Assembly (NCBI RefSeq): GCF_020103725.1
Contig: NZ_JAHXBG010000005.1
Coordinates: 248,001 to 312,000 of the forward strand
Length of the DNA stretch: 64,000 bases
Direction: 5' to 3'
From: Hyalangium gracile
Lineage (GTDB): Bacteria; Myxococcota; Myxococcia; Myxococcales; Myxococcaceae
Positions 8,619 to 18,164 of the stretch are shown here, piece by piece; the stretch's first letter is position 1; each line of letters opens with the position of its first letter. The notes under the pieces are model-generated. The model saw only the letters and a list, made by a program, of their open reading frames with translations. It made no database searches and had not been told where the DNA came from. Both the position numbers and the translations under genes were made by a program.

Positions 8619-9790
8619 GGCTCGCCATCACCTTGGGAGGCACGGATTGGGGGCGCTCCGGGCTCGGCACGTATACGCGGGCCCTGCTCCCTCGCCTGCG
8701 CCGCGGGCTCTCCGAGACGGGGGGCAGCCTCATCGCCATGGGCACCGCCAGGGACTTCGAGGCCTATGCCGACGTCCTCGGGGATACCGAGCGCGTGAGG
8801 GTGCCCGCGTACGCGGATCATCCCGCCCTGGGTGCCTCGTGGTACCTGGCGCGTGCTGGGGCCCGCGCACGCGCCGCGGGAGCGGATGTGCTGCTGCTCC
8901 CGGCGGCCAACCGCCGTGCGGCGCTGCGCCCCGGTCTACCCACCGTGGGCGTCATCCACGATCTGGCTCAGTTCAACGTCCCCAGGAAGTACGACGGGCT
9001 GAGGACCCGCTACGTGCGCTACCTCCTGCCGAAGGCCTTCGCCGAGCTCGAAGCCCTGGTGGCCGTCAGCCACGCGACGCGTGCGGACGTGGCGCGTGTC
9101 ATGAGCCGCCCGGTCGATCAGATCCACATGATCGCGAATGGGGTGGACACCGAGCGCTTCGCGCCCATGGAGGACGCGCGTGTCGCGGAGGCTCGCGCCC
9201 GACTGGGCCTCGAGGCCCCCTACTTCCTGTATCCGTCTCGCCTCGAGCACCCGGGGAAGAACCACCTGCGGCTGCTGAGCGCCTATGCCGCGTCCTCCGC
9301 CCGCGACAGCCACCAGCTGGTGCTCGTGGGCGCGGACTGGGGAGCAGAGGATCTCATCCGCGCCGAGATCCAGCGGTTCAGGCTGACGGACCGCGTCCGG
9401 CTGCTGGGTTACGTGGCGGAGGAGCTCCTGCCCGCACTCATGGCGGGCGCGGATGCGGTCATCGCGGTGGGGCTCTGCGAGGGCTTCGGCCTGCCAGCCC
9501 TGGAGGCACTGGCCGCGGGCCGTCCCGTGGTGGCCACTCGTGCCGGGGCGCTCCCCGAGGTGGTCGGGGAGCTCGGCATCCTCTGCGATCCGCTCGATGC
9601 CCAGGACATGGCGCGAGCGCTGACTCGCGCCGCCAGCGATGCAGCCTTCTCAGCCCGGGTTCGGCGGGAGGGGCCCGCCTACGCCCGGTTGCGAGGCTGG
9701 GAACGGACCTGTGAGGGGCTGCTGCAGGTCTGCCGTTCCGTAGCCCTCCCGGTGCTGACGAATGTCACCGGGAGTCTCGTGAGTGGGTGA
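8615..9790 (+). CDS. Glycosyltransferase family 4 (GT-B)
   Basis: 391-residue GT4 enzyme starting at the ATG that overlaps the acetyltransferase stop. The N-terminal fold begins MRLAITLGGTDWGRSGLGTY with a glycine-rich loop. Mid-protein DLAQFNVPRKYDGLRTRYVRY and VAVSHATRADVARV are typical of mannosyl- or rhamnosyl-type GT4 members. The C-terminal half has PSRLEHPGKNHLRLL and the E-x7-E signature in CEGFGLPALEALAAGRPVVA. It is cytoplasmic and coupled to the acetyltransferase, so both probably act on the same repeat unit. The sugar donor is not predictable from sequence. Confidence 0.9.
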   Translation: MRLAITLGGTDWGRSGLGTYTRALLPRLRRGLSETGGSLIAMGTARDFEAYADVLGDTERVRVPAYADHPALGASWYLARAGARARAAGADVLLLPAANRRAALRPGLPTVGVIHDLAQFNVPRKYDGLRTRYVRYLLPKAFAELEALVAVSHATRADVARVMSRPVDQIHMIANGVDTERFAPMEDARVAEARARLGLEAPYFLYPSRLEHPGKNHLRLLSAYAASSARDSHQLVLVGADWGAEDLIRAEIQRFRLTDRVRLLGYVAEELLPALMAGADAVIAVGLCEGFGLPALEALAAGRPVVATRAGALPEVVGELGILCDPLDAQDMARALTRAASDAAFSARVRREGPAYARLRGWERTCEGLLQVCRSVALPVLTNVTGSLVSG

Positions 9791-9820
9791 GGATGCATCC
9801 ACCCGGCCTGGCAGTGCATG

Positions 9821-12800
9821 TCAGGGCATATATTCGCAAACGCCCTGATAGCACTGGAACTTCCAGTTGGGGCCGCAGCTGGTGTAGTCGGTGGAGCGTG
9901 CGCACTCGTACGTCGTCGTCGTGGAGGACGGCACGCACTGTCCCGAGGAGCAGCTGTAGCTGGTCACAGTCCGAGTCTGGGTGGCTTCCTGATCACAGGA
10001 GTCGCTGTAGTCACACTGGCTCCAGCTCTCGGTAGTTGCCGGGCAGGTGACGGTAGGAACGGTGCAGTTCCGGAATTCCGCCTGGCTGAACGGCGAGCAT
10101 GTGCCGTTGGAACACCCGTAGGTCGACACCCAGCGAAACTGCTGGCCCGAGCCACCGCACGCGTCGGCATAACAGCTGCTCCAATCGCCGTAATCGGTGG
10201 GGGGGCAGGTAACGGTAGGAATGGTGCACGACTGCCACTCCGTCCAGGAGGACGGCTGGCACCCACCGCCGGAGCACGAGTAATCCGTCACGGAGCGCGA
10301 CCGGACGCCCGAGCCTCCGCACGCGTTGGCGTCGCAGCCACTCCAGGAGCCGTACTGAGTGGCAGGGCATGAGACTTCGGACTTGTAACAATCCCGCGTC
10401 TGCGTCCAGGAGGACGGCTGGCACCCACCGCCAGAGCACTCGTACTCCGTCACGGAGCGCGACTGCGTGCCCCACCCCCCGCAGGCATCGGCATCGCAGG
10501 AGCCCCAGCTCCCGTAACTGGTAGAGGGGCACGAGACGGTAGGCGTGGTGCAGCTCTGCGTCTCGGTAGAGGTGGACTGAGCGCAGGTGCCGCTGGAGCA
10601 CGTGTACCGCGTCACGGAGCGCGACTGCGTGCCCGAGCCTCCGCACGCGTCGGCATCGCAGCCACTCCAGGAGCCGGTGCTGGGAGTGCCGCAGCTCGTC
10701 CCGTTGGCGGCATACCCATCCCCAGGGCAACTGTTGCTGCTGCCAGTGCAGTACTCCGCCGCATCACAGGCTCCAGCCGAGCCGCGGCACTGCGTCGTGC
10801 TGGGCTGCTTGGCGTCCGCGGGGCACGTGGCCGTGTTGCCTGTACAGTGCTCGGCCACGTCGCACACGCCCGCGGAAGCGCGGCACTGTGTAGAGTTGGA
10901 GGCAAAGCCATCCGCCGGGCAGGCATTGCTGCTGCCGGTGCAGTACTCCGCCACATCGCAGCTGCCTGCCGAGGCCCGGCATGACGTGGTGCTCGGCTGC
11001 TTGCTGTCCGCGGGACAACTGGCACTGCTGCCGGTGCAGTACTCCGCCATGTCGCACACCCCGCCCGAAGCCCGGCACTCTGTGGTCGCCGGCTTGAAGC
11101 TCCAGCTGTTCGTCGACACGCTTGGGTTGCACTGCTGGCAGTCCCCAGCGGGGTTGGTCGTCCCGGCCGCATAGTACGCACCGGCGATCCAACACCCGTT
11201 CAGACACTGGCCCGCGCTGTTACACACCTGTCCCGAGCCGCACGAGGTACCAGCAGACACCAGTGGGTGGCTGCAGGTACCAGCGCCATTGCACACGTCG
11301 CTGGTGCAAGCGTTGCTGTCGCTGCTGCACGCTGCTCCTGAAGCCTTGAAGCCATCCGCCGGGCAGCTCGCGCTTGTTCCCGTGCAGCTCTCCGCCACGT
11401 CACACTCGCTGGCCGAGGCGCGGCACTGTGTAGAGTTGGAGGCAAAGCCATCCGCCGGGCAGGCATTGCTGCTGCCGGTGCAGTACTCCGCCACATCGCA
11501 GCTGCCTGCCGAGGCCCGGCATGACGTGGTGCTCGGCTGCTTGCTGTCCGCGGGACAACTGGCACTGCTGCCGGTGCAGTACTCCGCCATGTCGCACACC
11601 CCGCCCGAAGCCCGGCACTCTGTGGTCGCCGGCTTGAAGCTCCAGCTGTTCGTCGACACGCTTGGGTTGCACTGCTGGCAGTCCCCAGCGGGGTTGGTCG
11701 TCCCGGCCGCGTAGTACGCACCGGCGATCCAACACCCGTTCAGACACTGGCCCGCGCTGTTACACACCTGCCCCGAGCCGCACGAGGTACCAGCGGGCGC
11801 CAGCGGGTGGGCGCACGCCCCGGATCCATCACACACGTCCTGGGTGCAGGCGTCACCATCACTGGCACACGCCACGCCCGCGGGCTCCGGCGTATAACTG
11901 CACGTGCCGCCACCACACACTCCAGCCGCTCGGTAACAGGCAGTGGGCGGGCTGTTACACACCACCTCCGCTCCTGCGCAGCTGCCCTGCCCGTTGCACG
12001 TGTCTCCCGTGGTGCACGCATTGCCGTCATCGCACAGCGTTCCCCCGGCCTTGAACGGGTAGGTGCACACCCCGTTGGCATAAGTCCCTGGCGAGTCGTG
12101 GCACGCGCTTGGCGGCGTCGTGCACGCCACCACGCCAGCGCACGCTCCCGCTCCGTTGCACACGTCGTTGAGCGTGCCCCCATTGCCATCATCGCACGCG
12201 CTGCCCGCGGCCTTGGGCGCATAGGTGCAAGCCCCTTGGCTGCACGTGCCCGCCGCCTCGTAGCACTGCCCCGGAGGACTGTTACAGCTCACCGGCGTTC
12301 CCGCGCACCCTCCGGCCCCGTTGCACACCTCCTCCACCGTGCAGGCATCCCCATCGTCACACTCCGCTCCGGCGGCCTTATACGCGTAGGAGCACGTCCC
12401 TCCGCTGCACGTCCCCGCCGCCTCGTAGCACTGCCCGGGCGGGCTGCCGCAGCTGGTGGCACTTCCCACGCACACTCCAGCCCCGTTGCACGCGTCCGCC
12501 CCGGTGCACGAATCCCCGTCATCGCAGCTCGCTCCCACGGCCTTCGGCGCGTAGCTGCACACCCCATTGTTGCACGTGCCAGCCGCCTCGTAGCACGCCC
12601 CTGGCGCGCTGGTGCAGACCACCCCCGCGCACGCGTCATACGCATACAGTTCCGCTGTCTTCTGGCTCGAGTTGCTGGCGCTCACCCCTCCCACCACCAA
12701 CACCTTGCCCTGCGCCTCCAGCCCCACTGCCACGTGCAGGAACCTCGCGCTTCCCATCGGCGCCACCGCGCTCCACTGCCCCGTGCCCGGGTCGTACACC

Positions 12801-13774
12801 TCCGCGCTCGCCAGCGCGCTCGTCGCCGCGCTCCCTGATAGCCCTCCGGCCACCAACACCTTCCCCGTGCTCAGCAGTGTCGCCGTGTGCTGCACTCGGG
12901 CGCTGCTCATCGCGCTCGCAGCGCTCCACTGGCCCGTGCCTGGGTCGTACAGTTCCGCGGTCGCCACCACTCCGCCACTGCTACGCCCTCCCGCCACCAG
13001 CACCTGGCCCGAGGGCAGCAGCGTCGCCGTGTGCTCGTAGCGCCCCGTGCCCAGCGCCCCCGTCGCACTCCACGTGTTCGTCACCGGGTCGTACACCTCC
13101 GACGCTCCGATGACCCCTCCACTCCACCCTCCCACCACCAGCACCTTCCCATCGGCCAGCACCGTCGCCGTGTGGCTGCGCCGCGCGGTCTTCAGCGCGG
13201 GCCCCACCGCCCACGTCCCCGTGGCCACGTCATACACATCCACCTTGTTCTGCGCTCCCCCGGCGTTCCCTCCTCCGGCCACCAGCACCTTGCCGTTGCT
13301 CAACGCCGTCGCCGTCAGCCAGTCACGTGCCACTCCCGAGGCAAACGTCCCCGTGGAGGCCCACGTGTTGGTGGCCGGGTCATACACCGCTGTGGAAGCC
13401 AGGCGGCCGGTGGCATTCTCTCCTCCGGCCACCAGCACCTTGCCGTTGCTCAACACCACCGCCGCATGCGCCTGCCGGGCCACCGGCATCGCGGCCACCG
13501 CTGTCCAGGTTCCCGTTGCCGGCTCGTACACCGTCGCAGAGGACAGAAACCCGCTGGCGTTGTACCCACCCGCCACCAGCACCTGCCCCGACGGCAGCAC
13601 CACTCCCGCGTGGTACTTGCGCGCCTCGCCCATCGCCCCTGTTGCCTCCCAACCCACCACCAGCGCGGAAGTATGGCTGGCCACCGTCTGCTGTTCCGGC
13701 GCCTTGCTGCTACAGCCCAACGCAACACATACCAGGCCCCAAACCAGGGCCCGGCTCATTTCCCCGACGTGCAT
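9821..13774 (-). CDS. Giant Kelch / Cys-rich / thrombospondin-like repeat lipoprotein
   Basis: 1317 residues, exported as a lipoprotein (signal segment SRALVWGLVCVALGCSS). Residues about 40-375 are seven or so Kelch-type repeats of the form VYDPATNTW...GTVLVAGG, predicted to form a beta-propeller. Residues about 380-1090 are Cys-rich repeats of CDDGDACT..CNGAGVC and CRASAG.CDVAEYCTG type. Residues about 1095-1317 hold five thrombospondin-1-like repeats (YGSWGSCDADACGG..SRSVT). The Cys content points to a disulfide-bonded surface or secreted adhesive protein. Starts at 13774 (GGAG, spacing 5) or at the ATG 13759 are both possible. The gene sits inside the polysaccharide locus, which suggests a matrix or surface role; that is inference. 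Confidence 0.88.
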   Translation of the reverse strand: MHVGEMSRALVWGLVCVALGCSSKAPEQQTVASHTSALVVGWEATGAMGEARKYHAGVVLPSGQVLVAGGYNASGFLSSATVYEPATGTWTAVAAMPVARQAHAAVVLSNGKVLVAGGENATGRLASTAVYDPATNTWASTGTFASGVARDWLTATALSNGKVLVAGGGNAGGAQNKVDVYDVATGTWAVGPALKTARRSHTATVLADGKVLVVGGWSGGVIGASEVYDPVTNTWSATGALGTGRYEHTATLLPSGQVLVAGGRSSGGVVATAELYDPGTGQWSAASAMSSARVQHTATLLSTGKVLVAGGLSGSAATSALASAEVYDPGTGQWSAVAPMGSARFLHVAVGLEAQGKVLVVGGVSASNSSQKTAELYAYDACAGVVCTSAPGACYEAAGTCNNGVCSYAPKAVGASCDDGDSCTGADACNGAGVCVGSATSCGSPPGQCYEAAGTCSGGTCSYAYKAAGAECDDGDACTVEEVCNGAGGCAGTPVSCNSPPGQCYEAAGTCSQGACTYAPKAAGSACDDGNGGTLNDVCNGAGACAGVVACTTPPSACHDSPGTYANGVCTYPFKAGGTLCDDGNACTTGDTCNGQGSCAGAEVVCNSPPTACYRAAGVCGGGTCSYTPEPAGVACASDGDACTQDVCDGSGACAHPLAPAGTSCGSGQVCNSAGQCLNGCWIAGAYYAAGTTNPAGDCQQCNPSVSTNSWSFKPATTECRASGGVCDMAEYCTGSSASCPADSKQPSTTSCRASAGSCDVAEYCTGSSNACPADGFASNSTQCRASASECDVAESCTGTSASCPADGFKASGAACSSDSNACTSDVCNGAGTCSHPLVSAGTSCGSGQVCNSAGQCLNGCWIAGAYYAAGTTNPAGDCQQCNPSVSTNSWSFKPATTECRASGGVCDMAEYCTGSSASCPADSKQPSTTSCRASAGSCDVAEYCTGSSNACPADGFASNSTQCRASAGVCDVAEHCTGNTATCPADAKQPSTTQCRGSAGACDAAEYCTGSSNSCPGDGYAANGTSCGTPSTGSWSGCDADACGGSGTQSRSVTRYTCSSGTCAQSTSTETQSCTTPTVSCPSTSYGSWGSCDADACGGWGTQSRSVTEYECSGGGCQPSSWTQTRDCYKSEVSCPATQYGSWSGCDANACGGSGVRSRSVTDYSCSGGGCQPSSWTEWQSCTIPTVTCPPTDYGDWSSCYADACGGSGQQFRWVSTYGCSNGTCSPFSQAEFRNCTVPTVTCPATTESWSQCDYSDSCDQEATQTRTVTSYSCSSGQCVPSSTTTTYECARSTDYTSCGPNWKFQCYQGVCEYMP
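10878..11794. repeat. Internal tandem duplication, 540-bp period
   Basis: Positions 10878-11254 and 11418-11794 are identical over 377 bp except for two substitutions (11171 A/G and 11231 T/C). The offset is exactly 540 bp, or 180 codons, so the reading frame of the Cys-rich lipoprotein is kept. The encoded copies are about residues 661-786 and 841-966. The near-identity, silent at most sites, indicates a recent duplication or ongoing gene conversion. Confidence 0.95.
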
Positions 13775-13921
13775 GACAGCTCCACTTTCATGGGGCTATC
13801 ACGACCCGCCCCTTGTCTGCTTTCGCGCGGTACAGTGCTCTAATTCGAGTGAATACCGCAAGTGTTTTGCTGGATAGCCAACTGCTTCGTCTGCATAGGG
13901 CTTGCGCCTGGGTGTCAGGGA

Positions 13922-15388
13922 TTACCCAGGGCGACGAATTCGAGAAGGGACACATGAAACTCGCACTGCCGGTGCGTGGCTCGGACTCAAGGAGGGCCGC
14001 GCTGGATACACGGCTGCGAGCGCGCCAATCAGGATGTGAAGCAAGAACAGCAGCGGCGTCTGGCGAAACTCCCATTCGACGATGCTCTGGGAGAAGGCGC
14101 CAGCCAGGCCGAAGAAGACTCCCACGCCGAAGCGGGAGCGAAACGCGGGCGAGCGCTTGAAAAGAAAGCTCCCGGCCATCCAAAGCCAGCACAGCCAGAC
14201 CCAGGTAAAGAGGATGACGCCCGGCCAGCCTGTCTCGCCCAGGGTGATGGCATAGAGGCTGTGGCCGGGGGGCGCTTGCGGATCATCAATGTTCGAGTCC
14301 GCCGGGATGGGGCCGTCTGGCGGCAGCTCGTCCGTCCCGCGATAGGGCAGGTAATGGGCTCCAATCATCGGGCCATACCGATTGGAGACGCAGTAGGACC
14401 AGTTGTTCAGCCCGCATCCCCAGAAGTTCTCGGCGGACATCAAATCCGCCAGGACCAGGTACGAACCGCGCCCCTCGTGAGCCTCGCCCCCAAACTCCTC
14501 CTGGAGTCCACCCTCCGAGGCGAAGCGGGCCTCGAAAGCGGGGGCCAGCCTGGCGTAGAGCACCGCCCCCGATACACAGACCAGGCCCGCTACCGCGAGC
14601 TTTCTCGGGGTGATGCGCCAGGAACCGCACGTCAGCCCCACGGCGAGCAGCAGCAGCGCGATGGAGAACAACCCCGCTCGCGAGACCGTGAACATCACGG
14701 ACGTCGTGCCCAGGAACGCGGCGATCCCGCACAGCCTCCGCAGCCGCTGGTCGGCGTCCGAGAGCGCCACCGCCAGCAGCAGCGGGACCGCGATCAGGTT
14801 GTACATCGACAAGGCGTTGGGGTGGCTCAGCGTGCCCTCGGACCGTGCGTGTCCCAGGACGAGGCGGGCGTAGATCGTCCAGGACCACTCGTAGATGACC
14901 GCCAGGGACAGCGCCCAGACGAGCCGGCGCAGATCCCTCTCGTTCTTGACGTAATGCGCGAACGCCAGGAACACCATGATCGCGCGCAGGGCCTTCGACA
15001 GCTCGAAGAGGCCGAACAGCCGGGGCTCCGACAGGACGACATTCAGGGCGTTGTACGAGAAGAACACCAGCATGCTGATCAGGCTGACGGGGCGCTGGCG
15101 AGGGCACGCTGGCCGCGCGCTCCTCCACTCGTCCACCAGGATGAAGAGCCACAGGAAGTCGAGCCAACACAGCTCGAAGCCCCGCGTGGTGCCCCGGTAC
15201 CACTCGCGGCTGTAGAAGTTGATGGACACCAGCTCGGGCTCGGTGGTCCCGAAGACCATCAGGGCCGCACAGAAGTCCTTGAGCCGTGGATACCTCCTCA
15301 CCAGGGCAACGCCCACGGGAACGGCGACCGAGCACAGCGCCAGGAACACCAGGCTCTTGGTCTCCATCCATGGCTGAGTTGCAGGCAT
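13922..15388 (-). CDS. O-antigen ligase / Wzy-like polymerase family membrane protein
   Basis: 488 residues with around ten or more hydrophobic segments and a large loop between residues about 320 and 400, the layout of the O-antigen ligase/polymerase (Wzy_C) family. Visible segments include SLVFLALCSVAVPVGVALV, GFELCWLDFLWLFILVD and YNLIAVPLLLAVALSDA. The family joins or polymerises lipid-linked repeat units at the periplasmic face, so this is the candidate polymerase or ligase of the locus. The start at 15388 is chosen because GAGGG lies five bases upstream. It is divergent from the acyltransferase gene. Confidence 0.82.
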   Translation of the reverse strand: MPATQPWMETKSLVFLALCSVAVPVGVALVRRYPRLKDFCAALMVFGTTEPELVSINFYSREWYRGTTRGFELCWLDFLWLFILVDEWRSARPACPRQRPVSLISMLVFFSYNALNVVLSEPRLFGLFELSKALRAIMVFLAFAHYVKNERDLRRLVWALSLAVIYEWSWTIYARLVLGHARSEGTLSHPNALSMYNLIAVPLLLAVALSDADQRLRRLCGIAAFLGTTSVMFTVSRAGLFSIALLLLAVGLTCGSWRITPRKLAVAGLVCVSGAVLYARLAPAFEARFASEGGLQEEFGGEAHEGRGSYLVLADLMSAENFWGCGLNNWSYCVSNRYGPMIGAHYLPYRGTDELPPDGPIPADSNIDDPQAPPGHSLYAITLGETGWPGVILFTWVWLCWLWMAGSFLFKRSPAFRSRFGVGVFFGLAGAFSQSIVEWEFRQTPLLFLLHILIGALAAVYPARPSLSPSHAPAVRVSCVPSRIRRPG

Positions 15389-15567
15389 CGTGCCCTCGTC
15401 CGGCCACCCACGCCTCCCGGGCGGGTCGCGGAGCGGGACAAGCGGACGTCCCAGACTGAGACAGCCGGGACGGCAAGAGGGCGGTGAACCTGTGCCGCCG
15501 GGAGCACGATCCATGCATGGGGGTGGTGGAGCCGGGCCGCCCTTCTCGAAGGCCCTGGGCGGGAAGC

Positions 15568-16728
15568 ATGCGCAACCAGACCGTTCGCCAGGTGCTCTCT
15601 GATGACCTGTTCTTCGTCCGCGGCACCAGCCTGGTGCTCGTGGTGCTCATCCATGTGATGGGAGTGGAGCCCTCTCAGGGAGTCCGCCAGCTGCTCTCTC
15701 CGGAGCCCGAGGCACTGCGGTTCGCCGCGGGCCTCATCCACAGCTTCAACATGGCGGTGATGCTCATCAGCTCGGGCGCGGCGGTGTCGCTCTTCGGGGA
15801 GCCGGACACCTCCTTCCGGCAGTTCGCGCACAAGAAGCTGCGCAAGCTCGTCGTCCCCCTGCTGGTATGGGCCCCTGTCTTCCTCGGAGTCCACGAACTC
15901 TCCCAGGCATGCCCGAAGACCCTCGAAGGGTGGCTGGCGCTGCTGGGCAGGCTCCCGACCGCGTGGTTCCCTCCCTATGCCATCTTCTGGTTCATCCACG
16001 CGCTGGTGGGCTGTACCTGGCTGGCGTGGGTGTACAAGCGCCTCGTGCCCGCCCCGAGCCGATGGGAGGGGCTCGGTTACCTGGGTGGGGCCGTCGTGCT
16101 GCATGCCGTCGCCGAGAGCTGGGGCTCCGCCTTGGATGGCGCTGGCATGAGGTACCTCCGGCTCATCCTCTTCTCGAACTGCTTCTTTGGCCTGGGCATG
16201 AGCCTTGCCCCCTGGCTGGCGACGGCGCACCGAAGGCTGTCCCGACTGCCCCTGTCTCTCCAGGGACTGCTGCCAGGGGGACTGCTGGGAGTGCTGGTCT
16301 GGCTCCAGGCCTCGAGGTCCAGCGAGGAGCATGGAGAGCTCCGCCTGCTCCTTGGCCCGCTGGGGTTCTGCATGCAGCTCACCCTGGCCGTCTTCTGTCT
16401 GGGTGTGGCTCGGCGCCTGAACTCCGGGAGGAAGGGGCTGGCGAGCTGGATCGTGTACCTGGGCTCGATCAGCATGCCGCTCTACCTCTTCCACATCTAC
16501 TTCGTGTCCGGGCTCAGGCTGGTGTTGGTGCGGGTGCAGCCCGAAGCGCCGCTCGCCCTGCATCTGGTGCTGGGTACGATCGTGGGACTGCTGGGGCCCT
16601 TGAGCCTCTACCTCCTGCTCAAGAGGAACCGCGCCTTCCGCTGGAGTATCGGTCTGCCCCGGGCCCCAGAGGATGCGTCCAGGGCTTCGCCCTCCCGAAG
16701 CTCCGGGTCCGCGATCGCTGCCCGCTAG
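15568..16728 (+). CDS. Acyltransferase-3 family membrane protein
   Basis: 386 residues starting at the ATG 15568. The N-terminal FVRGTSLVLVVLIHVMG matches the first TM and catalytic-His region of acyltransferase family 3 (OafA/WcaH-like). About ten hydrophobic segments follow, including FPPYAIFWFIHALVGC and ISMPLYLFHIYFVSG. Such enzymes add acetyl or other acyl groups to sugars of exported glycans across the inner membrane. It lies at the edge of the polysaccharide locus and is divergent from the ligase gene. Its stop overlaps by 4 bp the convergent double-CXXCG gene. The acyl group and acceptor are unknown. Confidence 0.88.
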   Translation: MRNQTVRQVLSDDLFFVRGTSLVLVVLIHVMGVEPSQGVRQLLSPEPEALRFAAGLIHSFNMAVMLISSGAAVSLFGEPDTSFRQFAHKKLRKLVVPLLVWAPVFLGVHELSQACPKTLEGWLALLGRLPTAWFPPYAIFWFIHALVGCTWLAWVYKRLVPAPSRWEGLGYLGGAVVLHAVAESWGSALDGAGMRYLRLILFSNCFFGLGMSLAPWLATAHRRLSRLPLSLQGLLPGGLLGVLVWLQASRSSEEHGELRLLLGPLGFCMQLTLAVFCLGVARRLNSGRKGLASWIVYLGSISMPLYLFHIYFVSGLRLVLVRVQPEAPLALHLVLGTIVGLLGPLSLYLLLKRNRAFRWSIGLPRAPEDASRASPSRSSGSAIAAR

Positions 16729-17591
16729 CCCTTGCGCCCCGGGCCCTCCACGAGGTGAGCGATCTCCAGCTCGAAGCCTCTGGCCTTCATCCCCACCAAC
16801 ACCTGGCGCAGCTTCTGCGAGATGAGCAGCCTCGGTTCGGGACGCAGTTCTCCCTGCCTCATCCCGAACAGCTTGTCCGTGCGACACCAGTCGCTCTCGT
16901 CCCAGCCCTTCCGGTGCACGTACAGCTCTGAAATCTGGTTCAGCCCCGCGACATGCCCGTTGGGACAGCGGTGCCTGTTCCCTTCATCCAGATCGAATGG
17001 GTGGTTGCCGGTGACCGTACGAGCATGGAGCTTCAGCGGCTTGGAGGTGATGACGAGCTGACTCCACTCCGCTGGCGCGAGGCCTGATCGGCCCCGATGG
17101 CGTACGGGACGAAACTCCGCCCCGTGGAGCCCCTGATCACGACAGGCCTGAACCACTCGCGGAGAAACGACGACCTCGCCTGCAATCGTCTGAGCGATGT
17201 CCTTGCCCTTGGGGATGCGACGCGTGTTGAGGATGAGATCCGATACCTGCCGAGCACCCGCGCCGCAGTGCCCGCACGCGACCGAATCATCGTACTCGGT
17301 GCCGCACATGGCGCCCGGAGGCTCGAAATGCGCGCGCACCACCAGGTGCAGCAGCTCCGCCGACCGGAGCTCGTCCTCCTCGTAGTGGCGGTGGATGTCC
17401 CATCCCAGGAAGAAGGACGCTCCCTCCTCGGTGAAGCGATGGTCGAGCTGGCTGATCTGCTGCACCCGACGATCGTTGCGAGGCAGGACGACTTTTCGGA
17501 CGCTCCCCCCTGGCAAGGTAACCCCGAGCCCGGGTTCCAGGAAACGAGCCGCGTGGCGCTCCGGAATACGGAACTCGAAGGTCTCACGCAT
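16725..17591 (-). CDS. Sit-type immunity protein, double-CXXCG motif family
   Basis: 288 residues from the ATG 17591 (MRETFEFRIPERHAARF). It carries the signature of the Myxococcus double-CXXCG family: a Cys cluster with DDSVACGHCGAGARQVSDL (about residues 105-123), RIPKGKDIAQTIAGE, a V-S-x-R-V strand, FRPVRH, and a second Cys/His segment RHRCPNGHVAGLN. In M. xanthus, members of this family act as SitI immunity proteins against SitA toxin lipoproteins moved by outer-membrane exchange. The SitA-like reading frame just upstream, 2 bp away, is frameshifted, so this looks like an intact immunity gene whose toxin partner has decayed. Confidence 0.85.
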   Translation of the reverse strand: MRETFEFRIPERHAARFLEPGLGVTLPGGSVRKVVLPRNDRRVQQISQLDHRFTEEGASFFLGWDIHRHYEEDELRSAELLHLVVRAHFEPPGAMCGTEYDDSVACGHCGAGARQVSDLILNTRRIPKGKDIAQTIAGEVVVSPRVVQACRDQGLHGAEFRPVRHRGRSGLAPAEWSQLVITSKPLKLHARTVTGNHPFDLDEGNRHRCPNGHVAGLNQISELYVHRKGWDESDWCRTDKLFGMRQGELRPEPRLLISQKLRQVLVGMKARGFELEIAHLVEGPGRKG

Positions 17592-17593
17592 GG

Positions 17594-17961
17594 CTACGGC
17601 TGGATGCCAATGAGTTGGGGAGTGGGGTGCTCTGCATAGACCTCCATGAGAATCTCGAAGAGCCTCTGCGGGTCGGGCCTTCTTTGACCATAGGGCCACC
17701 TCTGCCGGAAGGCCTGGGTGATGGCCTTGTGATACGCCGTCGGCAATCCAGAGGCTCCCACCACTCGGCAGGGAGGAACGCACCCGGAAGCCGGTGCTCA
17801 GCCTCCACACTCGGCCACTCCACGAAGACACCCGTGCGGGCAAAGGCAGAAGCGGCCGCTCCAGGCCCCGCCGCCTCTCTCCGCCCCTTCCTCTCACTCG
17901 CCGTGCAACCCACGAGGACCAGGAGCGACAGACACGCGGACAGGGCTACGGAGCAGCGCAT
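17594..17961 (-). pseudogene. Frameshifted SitA-like toxin lipoprotein remnant
   Basis: The reading frame starts with a good lipoprotein signal (MRCSVALSACLSLLVLVGC, Cys20) and continues through FVEWPSVEAEHRLPGAF. The sequence then makes best sense in another frame: LPTAYHKAITQAFRQRWPYG and RLFEILMEVYAEHPTPQLIG, ending at the TAG 17596-17594, two bases before the immunity ATG. No single frame spans both parts, because the second frame has a TGA upstream and the first runs on into Arg/Pro-rich nonsense. A one-base shift near 17755-17775 would join them into about 120 codons, short for SitA toxins. This is read as a decayed, probably internally deleted toxin gene; the toxin class is inferred from the neighbour. 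Confidence 0.6.
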
Positions 17962-17993
17962 GGGAGCCCGATTCTCCGCTGGAAACACGGCCC

Positions 17994-18028
17994 AAAGAAA
18001 AAGGGCCGGCTGCTCTCGCAACCGGCCC
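17994..18028 (-). terminator. Intrinsic terminator of tRNA-Thr
   Basis: On the minus strand a perfect 7-bp stem (GGGCCGG, 18022-18028, with CCGGCCC, 18003-18009) closes a 12-nt loop. TTTTTCTTT (18002-17994) follows immediately. It lies 21 bp past the tRNA 3' end and would end its transcript before the Sit remnant. Confidence 0.85.
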
Positions 18029-18048
18029 TCAAACACCTGATTTCTCTG

Positions 18049-18121
<73 letters not shown>

Positions 18122-18135
18122 GAACCGTGGCGGCG

Positions 18136-18164
18136 CGAATACCATGCACCCTTCTGTGGGGCAA
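18136..18164 (-). promoter_or_regulatory. Sigma-70-type promoter of tRNA-Thr
   Basis: Reading the minus strand, TTGCCC (18164-18159) and TATTCG (18141-18136) are 17 bp apart. Transcription would start near 18129, about 8 nt before the mature tRNA 5' end. Confidence 0.6.

Noticed and set aside
10878..11794. CRISPR-like or mobile repeat
   Set aside because: The duplication lies wholly inside one reading frame, keeps that frame and has only two copies with no spacers or terminal inverted repeats.
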